A stretch of 6,963 nt of DNA from Coriobacteriaceae bacterium (GCA_902362275.1 CABIWB010000022.1:1-6963); one strand, 5' to 3'. Counted from the stretch's first letter, positions 1 through 5,368 are shown. The notes: a model not told the origin generated them from the sequence alone. A program made the numbers and translations.

Positions 1-136
1 GTAGACGGCTTGCGCATTCCGTGAAATGCAGGGCATGGACGGCCGGTCCGGGTCCAGCCCCGTAATCCGACATAGTTTTGAAATGACATTAATTCACTAA
101 CAGGCAAACTAGGTAGTTCTAGCGCCTTGTCGCCGG
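1..136. other. window edge, no supported gene
   Basis: I see no supported gene here. One plus frame runs from the left edge to a TGA at 22-24 and another to a TAA near 63, so the tail of a gene entering from the left cannot be excluded. A minus-strand ATG at 89 opens a frame that stays open to the left edge, but it has no Shine-Dalgarno site and resembles nothing I know. No T-tailed hairpin follows the minus-strand gene that ends at 137. Confidence 0.4.
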
Positions 137-1294
137 CTAATTTCCGATTTCCAACCAGTTGCACAAAACATTTGCTCGCAGTCGCGTCTCGGCGGATTTC
201 ATTGCTTCAGTTTTGGCTTTATAGCGAATCCCTAAACGGTCGCAGACACTTCTGACTATGGTGTCTAGCTGCTTTGAATCGTTGAGCATATCGTGAGTCA
301 CCAGGAATACATCGAAACCCATGCTCTGGAGCGCAGTCATGCGCTCCGCATCGTGATCAAGTACCGCGCCTGAGCCATGGATGACTTCACCTTGGATCTC
401 GATAATTACTGCCTTCATTAGGATTGGGTTTACGATCACGATGTCGCCGTAGCAGACCTTTTGGCCTGCGATGCTTTGGGCCGCCATGGATAGAGGGGTT
501 AAATCGTTGAGGTGCACGTATCTGAATCCTGCACCACCTAGACGTCGAGAACGACTTAGAAGCAGGACCCCAGCGGCCTCGAGCGGAGACGCAGCAATGC
601 CGATAACCTGCTGAGCGGCATCATAAAACTGCTTTCCCCACATTTGACTTTTGACCTTGTCGGCGAAACGATGCAGTTCGCTCAGTTCGATGAGCGGCTT
701 TCTCATCCAAAGAGAAGTACCTTTGAGTTTCGTAACCTCTCTTCCATCTTCACGCTTGCTCGTTTGGCTATCATTTTCTGGGTCCTTAACGGTTGCGCGG
801 GCATAAACTCGTTTCCAAGGAACCTCGTCTTCGCCCTCTCCAAGTTCGAACAAATTTTGCGTGCTGGAATTGCGATTCTCCTCTACCGCCATTTTTAGCT
901 GCATTTCGGCAGCGGGAGCCGGCTCGAAAACAGAAAACCAGCCGCAAAGTTCGTACATAGCCAGTACGAGATCTATTTGGGACACAAAGCGTGTCATAGT
1001 AAATAACGTGTTAAGCGGATTGGTGACACTAAAGCCTAAATTAGTGTCGATTGTTGTGCCGGCATCCGATGCTCCTTCCCAGCGAATAGTAGAGCGCAAT
1101 CCCGAGTGGTGATTACAACAACCTGGCGAAGCAACAGCGATAATCGGGGTCTTGAGGACGTCGGTTACGAAAGGGGCTTGGGATAGAGCTCGCCAGCCGT
1201 CTTCGGAGTTGGGCAGGCGCGGGTAGAGGTCGCGCACCTGCGGTGGGCAGCGCCAGTAGCGAAATGCGGTGTTTGCGCAGACAATCTCGTCCAT
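137..1294 (-). CDS. hypothetical protein with C-terminal DUF559/Vsr-like nuclease fold
   Basis: This gene encodes 385 residues. The ATG at 1294 is preceded by GGGGAGG five bases away, which fixes the start; the stop is TAG. The N-terminal part (residues 7-40, with YWRCPPQV and LYPRLP) is of a kind I associate with uncharacterised Coriobacteriia proteins, sometimes annotated as AbiEi-like; I cannot assign it. Residues about 280-355 resemble the DUF559/Vsr branch of the restriction-endonuclease fold: a strand with D284 (GDIVIVNP), a second strand VIIEIQGEVIH with E299 and Q301, then D313, D315, E317 and R318, and the strand GFDVFLVTH (326-334). In active relatives the second motif is usually ExD or ExK; here it is E-I-Q, so catalysis is uncertain. 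There is no signal peptide or clear membrane segment. It stands alone on its strand in the window. A role in nucleic-acid processing or defence is inference from fold only. Confidence 0.8.
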   Translation of the reverse strand: MDEIVCANTAFRYWRCPPQVRDLYPRLPNSEDGWRALSQAPFVTDVLKTPIIAVASPGCCNHHSGLRSTIRWEGASDAGTTIDTNLGFSVTNPLNTLFTMTRFVSQIDLVLAMYELCGWFSVFEPAPAAEMQLKMAVEENRNSSTQNLFELGEGEDEVPWKRVYARATVKDPENDSQTSKREDGREVTKLKGTSLWMRKPLIELSELHRFADKVKSQMWGKQFYDAAQQVIGIAASPLEAAGVLLLSRSRRLGGAGFRYVHLNDLTPLSMAAQSIAGQKVCYGDIVIVNPILMKAVIIEIQGEVIHGSGAVLDHDAERMTALQSMGFDVFLVTHDMLNDSKQLDTIVRSVCDRLGIRYKAKTEAMKSAETRLRANVLCNWLEIGN

Positions 1295-1696
1295 GTGGAC
1301 CTCCCCTAGTTTCGACCGTAGGCCGTGCGGATTGCGGGCATGGCCGATTATCTACCGGGGCATCATGCGAGTAAGTACCGGAAGCTGACCAAACGCTGAC
1401 CAAAAAATGGATGGGATGTGTTGAAAGGTTGTCACGAGGCGTGAATGTGCTGGTACGAGCTGTGAGCCAGTGGTCTTTTTCTCCACAATTGCGTATGAAT
1501 CATGCAAAGAACTCATTGAAAGAGCGCGTGAACTATTTTCAAAATGTTCGACGACGTCACTCTATAGTTGGTCAACGAACGAAAATTATATTCAATATGT
1601 AGGAGCTATGAAGGGTTTGCGATCAATAAAAAAATAGGACCCCATGCTAATAAAAATCGAAAATTTGGTGTCAGTTTTGGAGTCACCCTTTGTGTC
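1295..1696. other. intergenic region, AT-rich, no gene seen
   Basis: This stretch of about 400 bases lies between the 385-residue gene and the tRNA terminator. Short open frames occur on both strands, but none has a Shine-Dalgarno site with a plausible protein. The base composition becomes noticeably AT-rich from about 1500 to 1700. It lies on the 3' side of the tRNA gene, where tRNA-targeting islands insert, yet I found no duplicated tRNA 3' end here and no integrase. Its upper part must hold the promoter of the minus-strand gene starting at 1294, but no convincing -35/-10 pair stands out. Confidence 0.45.
1384..1404. repeat. short tandem direct repeat GCTGACCAAA x2
   Basis: Two exact copies of the 10-base word GCTGACCAAA lie at 1384-1393 and 1395-1404, a pitch of 11 bases (about one helical turn). 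They sit about 90-110 bases upstream of the minus-strand ATG at 1294. Same-face spacing of this kind is common in regulator or recombinase-arm binding sites; the function here is unknown. Confidence 0.4.
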
Positions 1697-1732
1697 AAAA
1701 AGAAAAAGGCCAGAGGCTTAACACCTCTGACC
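1697..1732 (-). terminator. intrinsic terminator of tRNA-Val
   Basis: Read on the minus strand, a 9-base-pair stem (GGTCAGAGG with CCTCTGGCC, one G-T pair) encloses the loop TGTTAAG and is followed directly by TTTTTCTTTTT. It starts 12 bases after the tRNA CCA end, so it is the expected rho-independent terminator of the tRNA transcript. Confidence 0.88.
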
Positions 1733-1743
1733 TGCTCTTTTGA

Positions 1744-1818
1744 TGGTGGGCGATACAAGATTCGAACTTGTGACCCCATCCGTGTGAAGGATATGCTCTA
1801 CCCCTGAGCCAATCGCCC
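1744..1818 (-). tRNA. tRNA-Val (anticodon CAC)
   Basis: The minus strand folds into a full cloverleaf with an encoded CCA end. The acceptor stem is GGGCGAT (1818-1812) pairing with ATCGCCC (1754-1748), followed by discriminator A and CCA. The D arm is GCTC/GAGC, the anticodon loop is TTCACAC with anticodon CAC at its centre, and the T arm carries the invariant TTCGAAT. CAC reads GUG valine codons. The gene is transcribed alone from a promoter just upstream (1839-1868) and ends at the terminator at 1697-1732. Such tRNA genes are frequent insertion sites for mobile elements, but no copy of its 3' end is visible elsewhere in the window. Confidence 0.96.
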
Positions 1819-1838
1819 GTCGCCTTTCGGCAAAAGAG

Positions 1839-1868
1839 ATACTAACATAGCCGTACGTGGTTTACCAA
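1839..1868 (-). promoter_or_regulatory. sigma-70-type promoter of tRNA-Val
   Basis: On the minus strand TTGGTA (1868-1863) and TAGTAT (1844-1839) are separated by 18 bases, and the -10 ends 20 bases before the mature tRNA 5' end. This leaves a short leader to be trimmed by RNase P. Position and spacing fit; the -35 match is partial. Confidence 0.55.
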
Positions 1869-1933
1869 GAACTTTTTGCCCCCGATTTTAAATTCGTGGG
1901 TGCTAGCCAAGCCAAAGCAACCAAAGCAATCGA

Positions 1934-1963
1934 CAAAACCGCGGCTAAACCACCATTTACCGC
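1934..1963 (-). terminator. intrinsic terminator overlapping the DUF3825 stop codon
   Basis: On the minus strand GCGG-TAAA pairs with TTTA-(G)-CCGC around the loop TGGTGG, with one bulged G, and is followed by GGTTTTG. The TAA stop codon of the upstream gene lies inside the 5' arm of the stem. The T run is short, so strength is uncertain, but the position is right for ending that transcript before the tRNA promoter. Confidence 0.5.
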
Positions 1964-2760
1964 TTAATCCACGAAGTCTCGGGGCGGCAGATAAGTCGCG
2001 CGTTGTTGTAGGCCATGTCGAGCGTGAGGCAGGTGCGCGCGGCGTAGAAACCGTCCTCGCGCTGGATGGTCAGCGCCAGCTCGGGCTTGTCGCCGGTCAG
2101 GCACAGCGGCAAGAGCAGCTGGATCCGGCCGCCGTAGAACTGCGGCACGGCGAGCGTGTAGTTGGCGGCGGCGCGGCGGGCGGCTTCGACGACGGCGCCC
2201 TCAAAGGCGCGACGCAGCAGCAACGAGTTACCCTCCCCCATCAGACTGGCGGGAATACGCGTCAGGTTCTCCTCATCGCCCAGAATGTGGTCGATGTTGG
2301 AGCGGATAGGCAGGCGGTAGTCAAAGACTAGCTCGGAGGGGTCCTCGGCAAAGCGCACGCGGCACGGCAGGTACTCAAACGAGACCAGCATGGGGTCGCT
2401 CTCCTTAAAGAAGCCCTTCAAAAACCAGCGCTGGCGCGCGTCGGGCTTGGTGTTGGGCTCAAACAGACCGTAGATGGTCTCGTAGCGGCGCGTGTAAAGG
2501 CCGGTGTTGAATAGGCATCGGTCGTCGTCGAACACCAGCGGTAAGTTGGACGGGGCGGTCTGGTCCACGTCACGCTCGGTTAAGAACACCGCGCGGCTAA
2601 ACGAAAACGACAGGTAGTTTTTGAGGATGCGGTTGCCGGGACCCCAGTCCTCGGGGTCGGCGAGGTCGGCCAAGCGCTCGTAACAGGGCTCGGGGCAAAA
2701 CGCGAAGTCGTACACATTGCTGCACAGGGTGCTGGGGATCTCCATGTGGTGTCCAATCAA
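1957..2760 (-). CDS. DUF3825 domain-containing protein
   Basis: I recognise this as a DUF3825 family protein, a family of unknown biochemical function that is sometimes joined to cold-shock-type domains elsewhere. Almost the whole protein is the domain. Visible family signatures are LADLADPEDW (residues 30-39), ILKNYLSFSF (45-54), FNTGLYTRRYETIYGLF (84-100) with N103 after it, VPQFYGGRIQLLLPLCL (205-221) and the C-terminal LDMAYNNARLICRPETSW (247-264). No signal peptide or membrane segment is seen, so it should be cytosolic. The longest reading starts at TTG 2760; an in-frame ATG at 2745 gives 262 residues and is equally plausible, as neither has a strong Shine-Dalgarno site. The gene is clearly more GC-rich than its right-hand neighbours, which suggests that it is ancestral chromosome and they are acquired. 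Confidence 0.88.
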   Translation of the reverse strand: MIGHHMEIPSTLCSNVYDFAFCPEPCYERLADLADPEDWGPGNRILKNYLSFSFSRAVFLTERDVDQTAPSNLPLVFDDDRCLFNTGLYTRRYETIYGLFEPNTKPDARQRWFLKGFFKESDPMLVSFEYLPCRVRFAEDPSELVFDYRLPIRSNIDHILGDEENLTRIPASLMGEGNSLLLRRAFEGAVVEAARRAAANYTLAVPQFYGGRIQLLLPLCLTGDKPELALTIQREDGFYAARTCLTLDMAYNNARLICRPETSWIKR

Positions 2761-2998
2761 TTCATTAACCGGCGTGCGGTTCGTTTGATTCTATACGGGT
2801 GACGGGTCGCCCGCGCCCACAATGCAACCGCGGCGCAACTCTTCGGCGAGTCCACTGGTCGTGCGGCTTCCGGAAACGAGGTCCTGAATCCAAGCGTAGT
2901 ACTGGTTTCGTTAGAGCGATACCCGTTATCAGGCGCGTTCGACCGCCACCTTTGCTCCTGGCTCTCCGGCAGAGTAGATATCTCTTGGTATTAGAGGC

Positions 2999-3126
2999 GC
3001 CTCCAATCAATGCGATTGAAAGCGCCTTCTCCGCGAGCATTGTTTTGATTGCGTTGGTCGTGCTCTGCGACCAAGGTCTTCTCGGCAGGCTTTCTTTTAA
3101 TTCCGTTGGTCGCGCCTTACGACCAA
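2999..3126 (+). repeat. intergenic hairpin element, copy A (two perfect hairpins)
   Basis: This copy starts with GCCTCCAA, carries a weak inverted repeat (CAATC-N5-GATTG, 3004-3018), then CTTCTC and a T-rich stretch, and then the perfect hairpin TTGGTCG-N7-CGACCAA (3054-3074). A second unit repeats CTTCTC, the T-rich stretch and the same hairpin with a different loop (3106-3126). The two hairpins are exactly 52 bases apart. Positions 2999-3074 align over their full length, with one gap, to copy B at 4230-4306. Similarity to the right of copy B (TCAAGCATAC against TTAAGTATGC) suggests the element extends about 15-20 bases further. Confidence 0.8.
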
Positions 3127-3224
3127 AATCAAAGTCAAGCATACAAATGAATGGGAAGAGCTGCAAGGCAAACCCAGAAGTCACACGGTCGCGCTCGTCG
3201 GCTCTCGGGCTATGCCAGAAGGCT

Positions 3225-3241
3225 GGATAGTACCGCTATCC
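3225..3241. repeat. small inverted repeat GGATAG-N5-CTATCC
   Basis: A 6-base-pair stem with a 5-base loop lies just beyond the operon terminator as read on the minus strand. It has no T run on either strand and may be a chance structure or a secondary stabilising hairpin. Confidence 0.35.
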
Positions 3242-3251
3242 GTCGAAGGAC

Positions 3252-3277
3252 AAAAATGGCGAGGTACGTACCTCGCC
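3252..3277 (-). terminator. intrinsic terminator with perfect 20-base palindrome
   Basis: Positions 3258-3277 read GGCGAGGTACGTACCTCGCC, identical to their reverse complement. On the minus strand the palindrome is followed by ATTTTTG, giving an 8-base-pair GC-rich stem with an ACGT loop and a T run. It lies 46 bases after the stop of the last gene of the minus-strand unit (3324). It is therefore best read as that operon's terminator. On the plus strand no T run follows. Confidence 0.8.
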
Positions 3278-3292
3278 GATCTGGCACCTCCA

Positions 3293-3304
3293 AGACGGCC
3301 GTCT
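3293..3304. repeat. 12-base palindrome AGACGGCCGTCT
   Basis: A perfect 12-base palindrome lies between the stop codon at 3324 and the operon terminator. It could be an operator or an accessory RNA stem; no supporting context is visible. Confidence 0.35.
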
Positions 3305-3323
3305 CTTTGGTGATTGAGTTTTC

Positions 3324-3512
3324 TCACATTTCAGGGGCATTTAGAGCTGCATTAATAAGGTCGGCGGAGTTGTCGAAACGACCTAGTTCTCCACTGGCAA
3401 AGAACGCATCCCCTTCGCGGATGGCCTCTAGGCTTTCGGCGTTAGGTTCTTTGGGAGGACAGGGCTGTAGGGTTGTATCCGTAAGCTCATCGTTTCGTTT
3501 ATGTTGAGACAT
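3324..3512 (-). CDS. short RelB/DinJ-like antitoxin (orphan, 62 aa)
   Basis: The start ATG at 3512 lies inside the 3' end of the nucleotidyltransferase frame, overlapping it by 14 bases. AGGAAGAG about ten bases upstream can serve as Shine-Dalgarno, so translation is probably coupled. Longer in-frame starts (to 3620) would cover most of the upstream gene and are unlikely. Residues 19-55 (NAESLEAIREGDAFFASGEL... FDNSADLINAAL) resemble the C-terminal half of RelB/DinJ antitoxins, the part that normally wraps the RelE/YafQ toxin. The usual N-terminal ribbon-helix-helix DNA-binding segment is not evident, so it is either a truncated antitoxin or a small protein of other function. No toxin gene follows; a terminator comes 46 bases after the stop. 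The family call is moderate, the frame itself likely. Confidence 0.6.
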   Translation of the reverse strand: MSQHKRNDELTDTTLQPCPPKEPNAESLEAIREGDAFFASGELGRFDNSADLINAALNAPEM

Positions 3513-3798
3513 AAAGGCGTATCTCTTCCTGCTCGATGCTTTTGCGGAATGCTGGGCGCATGTGCTCTGGTGGGTTGGTGACGATTTCAACCTTTCGCCC
3601 AAGTTCCCTCTCGAGCTCATGGGAGAGTTCGTAAAGCGTGCCGAACGTCATGGCGTTGCCGCAGACTAGGCGCAAGTCAATATCGCTATTGGGCGTTTGC
3701 TCGCCTCAGGCAAACGAGCCAAATAAATATGCTTCGCAGACGTCGTATTGAGCAAGCACGCGGGAGGCGGCGGTGGATATGTCGGTAGGCGTAATCAT
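3499..3798 (-). pseudogene. MntA-like minimal nucleotidyltransferase broken by in-frame TGA
   Basis: Reading from ATG 3798 to TAA 3499 gives 99 positions of a small nucleotidyltransferase of the MNT/MntA type (COG1669-like), with one TGA at 3708-3706. Before the stop is EAYLFGSFA (residues 22-30); after it GEQTPNSDIDLRLV (32-45). Together these form the family's catalytic motif GSxARGExxxxSDIDL, with the conserved arginine (residue 31) replaced by TGA; D39 and D41 would be the metal-binding pair. CGA to TGA is a single transition, so a recent nonsense mutation is the simplest reading. The remainder (ELSHELERELGRKVEIVT, then EEIRLYV) is intact, with no frameshift. Such proteins pair with HEPN toxins (HepT) and AMPylate them in MntA/HepT systems; no HEPN gene is present here. 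It sits 27 bases after the 126-residue gene and overlaps the antitoxin-like gene. Readthrough or a sequencing error remains possible. Confidence 0.85.
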
Positions 3799-3825
3799 GG
3801 GTTATTTGCCGTTCAACAGTAGACG

Positions 3826-4206
3826 TCAGGGGGCCAGCGCCGAAACCGCCGGTCCGGCTTTTTGCCGTTCTGCAAGCTCGAAGATAAATGGGGCGTTTGA
3901 TCTAACGAACTCGGTCAAAAAATCCAGATCGTCAATAGAAAATCCTTCGACATTGAACCAATTAACCGCAGGCAAGAAGCATTCTGCATGGTCAAAGCCA
4001 AGGTCAACCGGACGCTCGACGGCTACGCGAACGGTCCCGTCATCTCTTGTCTCTGAGTAGGCAAACTGAGTGCCGTCATCAAGCTGAACATAGCTCCAAA
4101 ACACGTCTACCTCCTTAGTGTATATATCCGAGTATAAAGAGCAGACTGGATGTTTTGGATGTTCTTTGTAGAACGAGTTTGTCAAAAAGACATTTTTAGA
4201 ATTCAT
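3826..4206 (-). CDS. conserved-looking small protein of unknown function (126 aa)
   Basis: The ATG at 4206 has GGAGAG five bases upstream; the longer in-frame start at 4257 would place the N-terminus inside the repeated intergenic element, so I reject it. I do not recognise the family with confidence. The protein is acidic and soluble, without signal peptide or membrane helix. Residues 36-66 look like a beta meander (FWSYVQLDDGTQFAYSET, then VRVAVERPV). After it comes LGFDHAECFLPAVNW and a C-terminal helical part GFSIDDLDFLTEFVRSNAPFIFELA (88-112). There is no HEPN RxxxxH motif, so it is not the missing HepT partner of the nucleotidyltransferase downstream. It is the first gene of the three-gene minus-strand unit, and its upstream region is occupied by repeat copy B, which may therefore carry or influence the promoter. 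Confidence 0.72.
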   Translation of the reverse strand: MNSKNVFLTNSFYKEHPKHPVCSLYSDIYTKEVDVFWSYVQLDDGTQFAYSETRDDGTVRVAVERPVDLGFDHAECFLPAVNWFNVEGFSIDDLDFLTEFVRSNAPFIFELAERQKAGPAVSALAP

Positions 4207-4229
4207 GCAGACTCTCCGAAAAAGAAAAT

Positions 4230-4306
4230 GCCTCCAACCCAAAGAGATTGAAGACATCTTCTCAGTGGGCTTTCTTTTGATTTCGTTGGTCGCGCCCTAC
4301 GACCAA
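4230..4306 (+). repeat. intergenic hairpin element, copy B (one perfect hairpin)
   Basis: This second copy has the same orientation as 2999-3126. It shares GCCTCCAA, GATTGAA, CTTCTC, the stretch GGGCTTTCTTTTGATT and the hairpin TTGGTCG-N7-CGACCAA (4286-4306). Against the second unit of copy A (3075-3126) there are only about eight mismatches in 52 bases. It begins 24 bases upstream of the ATG of the 126-residue gene, so it occupies that gene's 5' untranslated and promoter region. Confidence 0.78.
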
Positions 4307-4385
4307 TTTCTGATTTAAGTATGCCCAAGTAATGAAGGAAATGAGTGAGGTATCGAAAATGAATTTGGCAGAATTAGGCAGAGTC

Positions 4386-4410
4386 AAATAACGAATGCCT
4401 CGTGTTATTT
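4386..4410 (-). terminator. AT-rich inverted repeat after the 316-residue gene
   Basis: AAATAAC (4386-4392) and GTTATTT (4404-4410) form a 7-base-pair stem with an 11-base loop, right after the TAA at 4414-4412 on the minus strand. It is AT-rich and lacks a clean T run, so it is a weak candidate terminator. Confidence 0.35.
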
Positions 4411-4411
4411 C

Positions 4412-5362
4412 TTACCCTTCGTTCGGAAGCAGAAGCTTGGTATATATCTGGAAGACAGTAAGAAGAAATAGGTCTTCCATGGTCTCGATTCTCTCGCCAT
4501 CGAAACCGCCGGGGCACCCGTAGTCCTTATCGTTGGCCTCGTCACCAGAGCCGTAGGTCGCCGCGTAGAATGCAATGGTCGACGCGAATCGGCAGGCCTC
4601 AATCTCGGAGCTCGATTCGAATTGATATTCATTTTTTAGATAGGAAATGGGGGCGAAGGAAGCATCCCTCGATTCGAAGGCCTCGGAAAGTACCTTACGG
4701 ATAAGGTAATCGTACCCCGGGGTACAGCTATCAGGGGGCAGGAAGGAAGAGTCCAAGCACTCAGGAAGAAGGCCAACCCGAGGTGCTGGCAGTCTCTCCC
4801 CCGCATACCTTTCCAGACTGCGAAGCACGTATTTCCCATCATCATAAAGAACAGTTTCATCTTCTGGAAAGCGGTCACGGAGGGCGGCTTCGACTGCGGC
4901 GATGCAACGGACGAACAGGTCGTCCTCTCCCCTGACCCGCAAGTCAAGATTGCAGTATTTAAGAATCAGATTCTGCACCTCCGGCACAAGGCAGCAGAAT
5001 TCCCAATACATCTTACGTGAATAATGGAAAAGATCATTGTGCATGGCGGCAACGGCGCATAGCGGAATCAGGCCTCTGTCGGCGTAATGCTTCGAGATGA
5101 ATTCAATCGCTCGTGCCTTATTCCCTTCGGCGTGCCTACGCTCATCCCTCTCGTCCTGACGACGCTCGAATTCCTCCATGCGCTTGCTCTGGCAATACTG
5201 TACAACGGCGACGGCAAACGCCAATGCTAAAGAGATAACCGAGCATATTAATTCAGCCAACGTGTTCCTCTCCACAAGAAGTCTTCTACAAAATCCAGTA
5301 ATCTCACGACTCCACTTATTGAGCAATTCTACGCATAAGACACTTGCTTTTATCAGAGTCAT
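4412..5362 (-). CDS. membrane-anchored protein of unknown function
   Basis: The longest reading is 316 residues from ATG 5362, which has no Shine-Dalgarno site. A TTG at 5260 (codon 35) with GGAGAGG six bases upstream would give 282 residues and may be the true start. Either way there is one hydrophobic helix, residues about 36-57 (LAELICSVISLALAFAVAVV), followed at once by a highly charged segment SKRMEEFERRQDERDERRHA (59-78) that is probably a short coiled coil. A cytosolic helical domain follows (IEFISKHYADRGLIPLCAVAAMH 86-108, then LFHYSRKMYWEFCCLVPEVQ 111-130, and FASTIAFYAATYG 259-271). The positive residues after the helix indicate a cytosolic C-terminus. I know no characterised relative; similar proteins seem to occur in Coriobacteriia. 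It is divergent from the plus-strand pair starting at 5558, and a shared accessory or defence role is only suggested by that arrangement. Confidence 0.82.
   Translation of the reverse strand: MTLIKASVLCVELLNKWSREITGFCRRLLVERNTLAELICSVISLALAFAVAVVQYCQSKRMEEFERRQDERDERRHAEGNKARAIEFISKHYADRGLIPLCAVAAMHNDLFHYSRKMYWEFCCLVPEVQNLILKYCNLDLRVRGEDDLFVRCIAAVEAALRDRFPEDETVLYDDGKYVLRSLERYAGERLPAPRVGLLPECLDSSFLPPDSCTPGYDYLIRKVLSEAFESRDASFAPISYLKNEYQFESSSEIEACRFASTIAFYAATYGSGDEANDKDYGCPGGFDGERIETMEDLFLLTVFQIYTKLLLPNEG
5258..5273 (-). promoter_or_regulatory. strong Shine-Dalgarno pointing to an internal TTG start
   Basis: On the minus strand GGAGAGG (5273-5267) precedes TTG (5260-5258) by six bases, an ideal spacing. 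The nominal ATG at 5362 has no comparable site. This supports a shorter product whose membrane helix begins almost at its N-terminus. A CATAAT word at 5369-5364 could be the -10 of a transcript starting too late to include the ATG, but its -35 is poor. Confidence 0.45.
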
Positions 5363-5368
5363 TTCATT

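Larger units (their letters stand above)
2765..3251. other. intergenic region carrying a hairpin repeat array, no gene seen
   Basis: Nearly 500 bases without a gene I can support. Open frames exist on both strands (2765-3184 minus, 2799-3230 plus), but each runs straight through the tandem hairpin repeat at 2999-3126, has low-complexity arginine- and proline-rich translations and lacks a credible Shine-Dalgarno site. The promoter of the DUF3825 gene should lie at the left end; a TATAGA at 2795-2790 on the minus strand is the only -10-like word, without a good -35. Positions 2840-2990 show nothing I can name. Confidence 0.5.

Noticed and set aside
644..1112. Plus-strand frames opposite the 385-residue gene
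   Set aside because: They overlap each other and a minus-strand gene with a secure start and fold signature.
1295..1743. Attachment-site duplication of the tRNA 3' end
   Set aside because: I searched by eye for a second copy of the T-arm/acceptor sequence in the window and found none.
1876..2331. Plus-strand open frame of 151 codons
   Set aside because: It is antisense to the DUF3825 gene, which has clear family motifs; the frame is a by-product of high GC and has no Shine-Dalgarno site.
2999..3126. Possible CRISPR array
   Set aside because: The 52-base units are similar throughout, including the would-be spacers, number only two or three, and contain internal hairpins; there are no cas genes.
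2765..3230. Long open frames on both strands (minus 2765-3184, plus 2799-3230)
   Set aside because: Both run through the tandem hairpin repeat and give arginine/proline-rich, family-less translations without credible start sites.
3258..3277. Perfect 20-base palindrome as an operator or recombination site
   Set aside because: The T run that follows on the minus strand and its place after the operon's last stop make an intrinsic terminator the simpler explanation.
3098..3313. Plus-strand reading ending in TGA at 3311-3313 that looks mildly protein-like (for example EGWIVPLSVEGQKWRGTYLA)
   Set aside because: It has no good start, begins inside the repeat and passes through the minus-strand terminator palindrome; at most a relic, not supported as a gene.
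3706..3708. Alternative genetic code with TGA as a sense codon
   Set aside because: The gene at 5558-6226 ends normally with TGA and its frame beyond shows no family continuation; the genes at 3324 and 3826 also end with TGA.
4636..4947. Minus-strand 103-codon frame
   Set aside because: It is a shadow of the 316-residue membrane-anchored protein in another frame, with low-complexity content.
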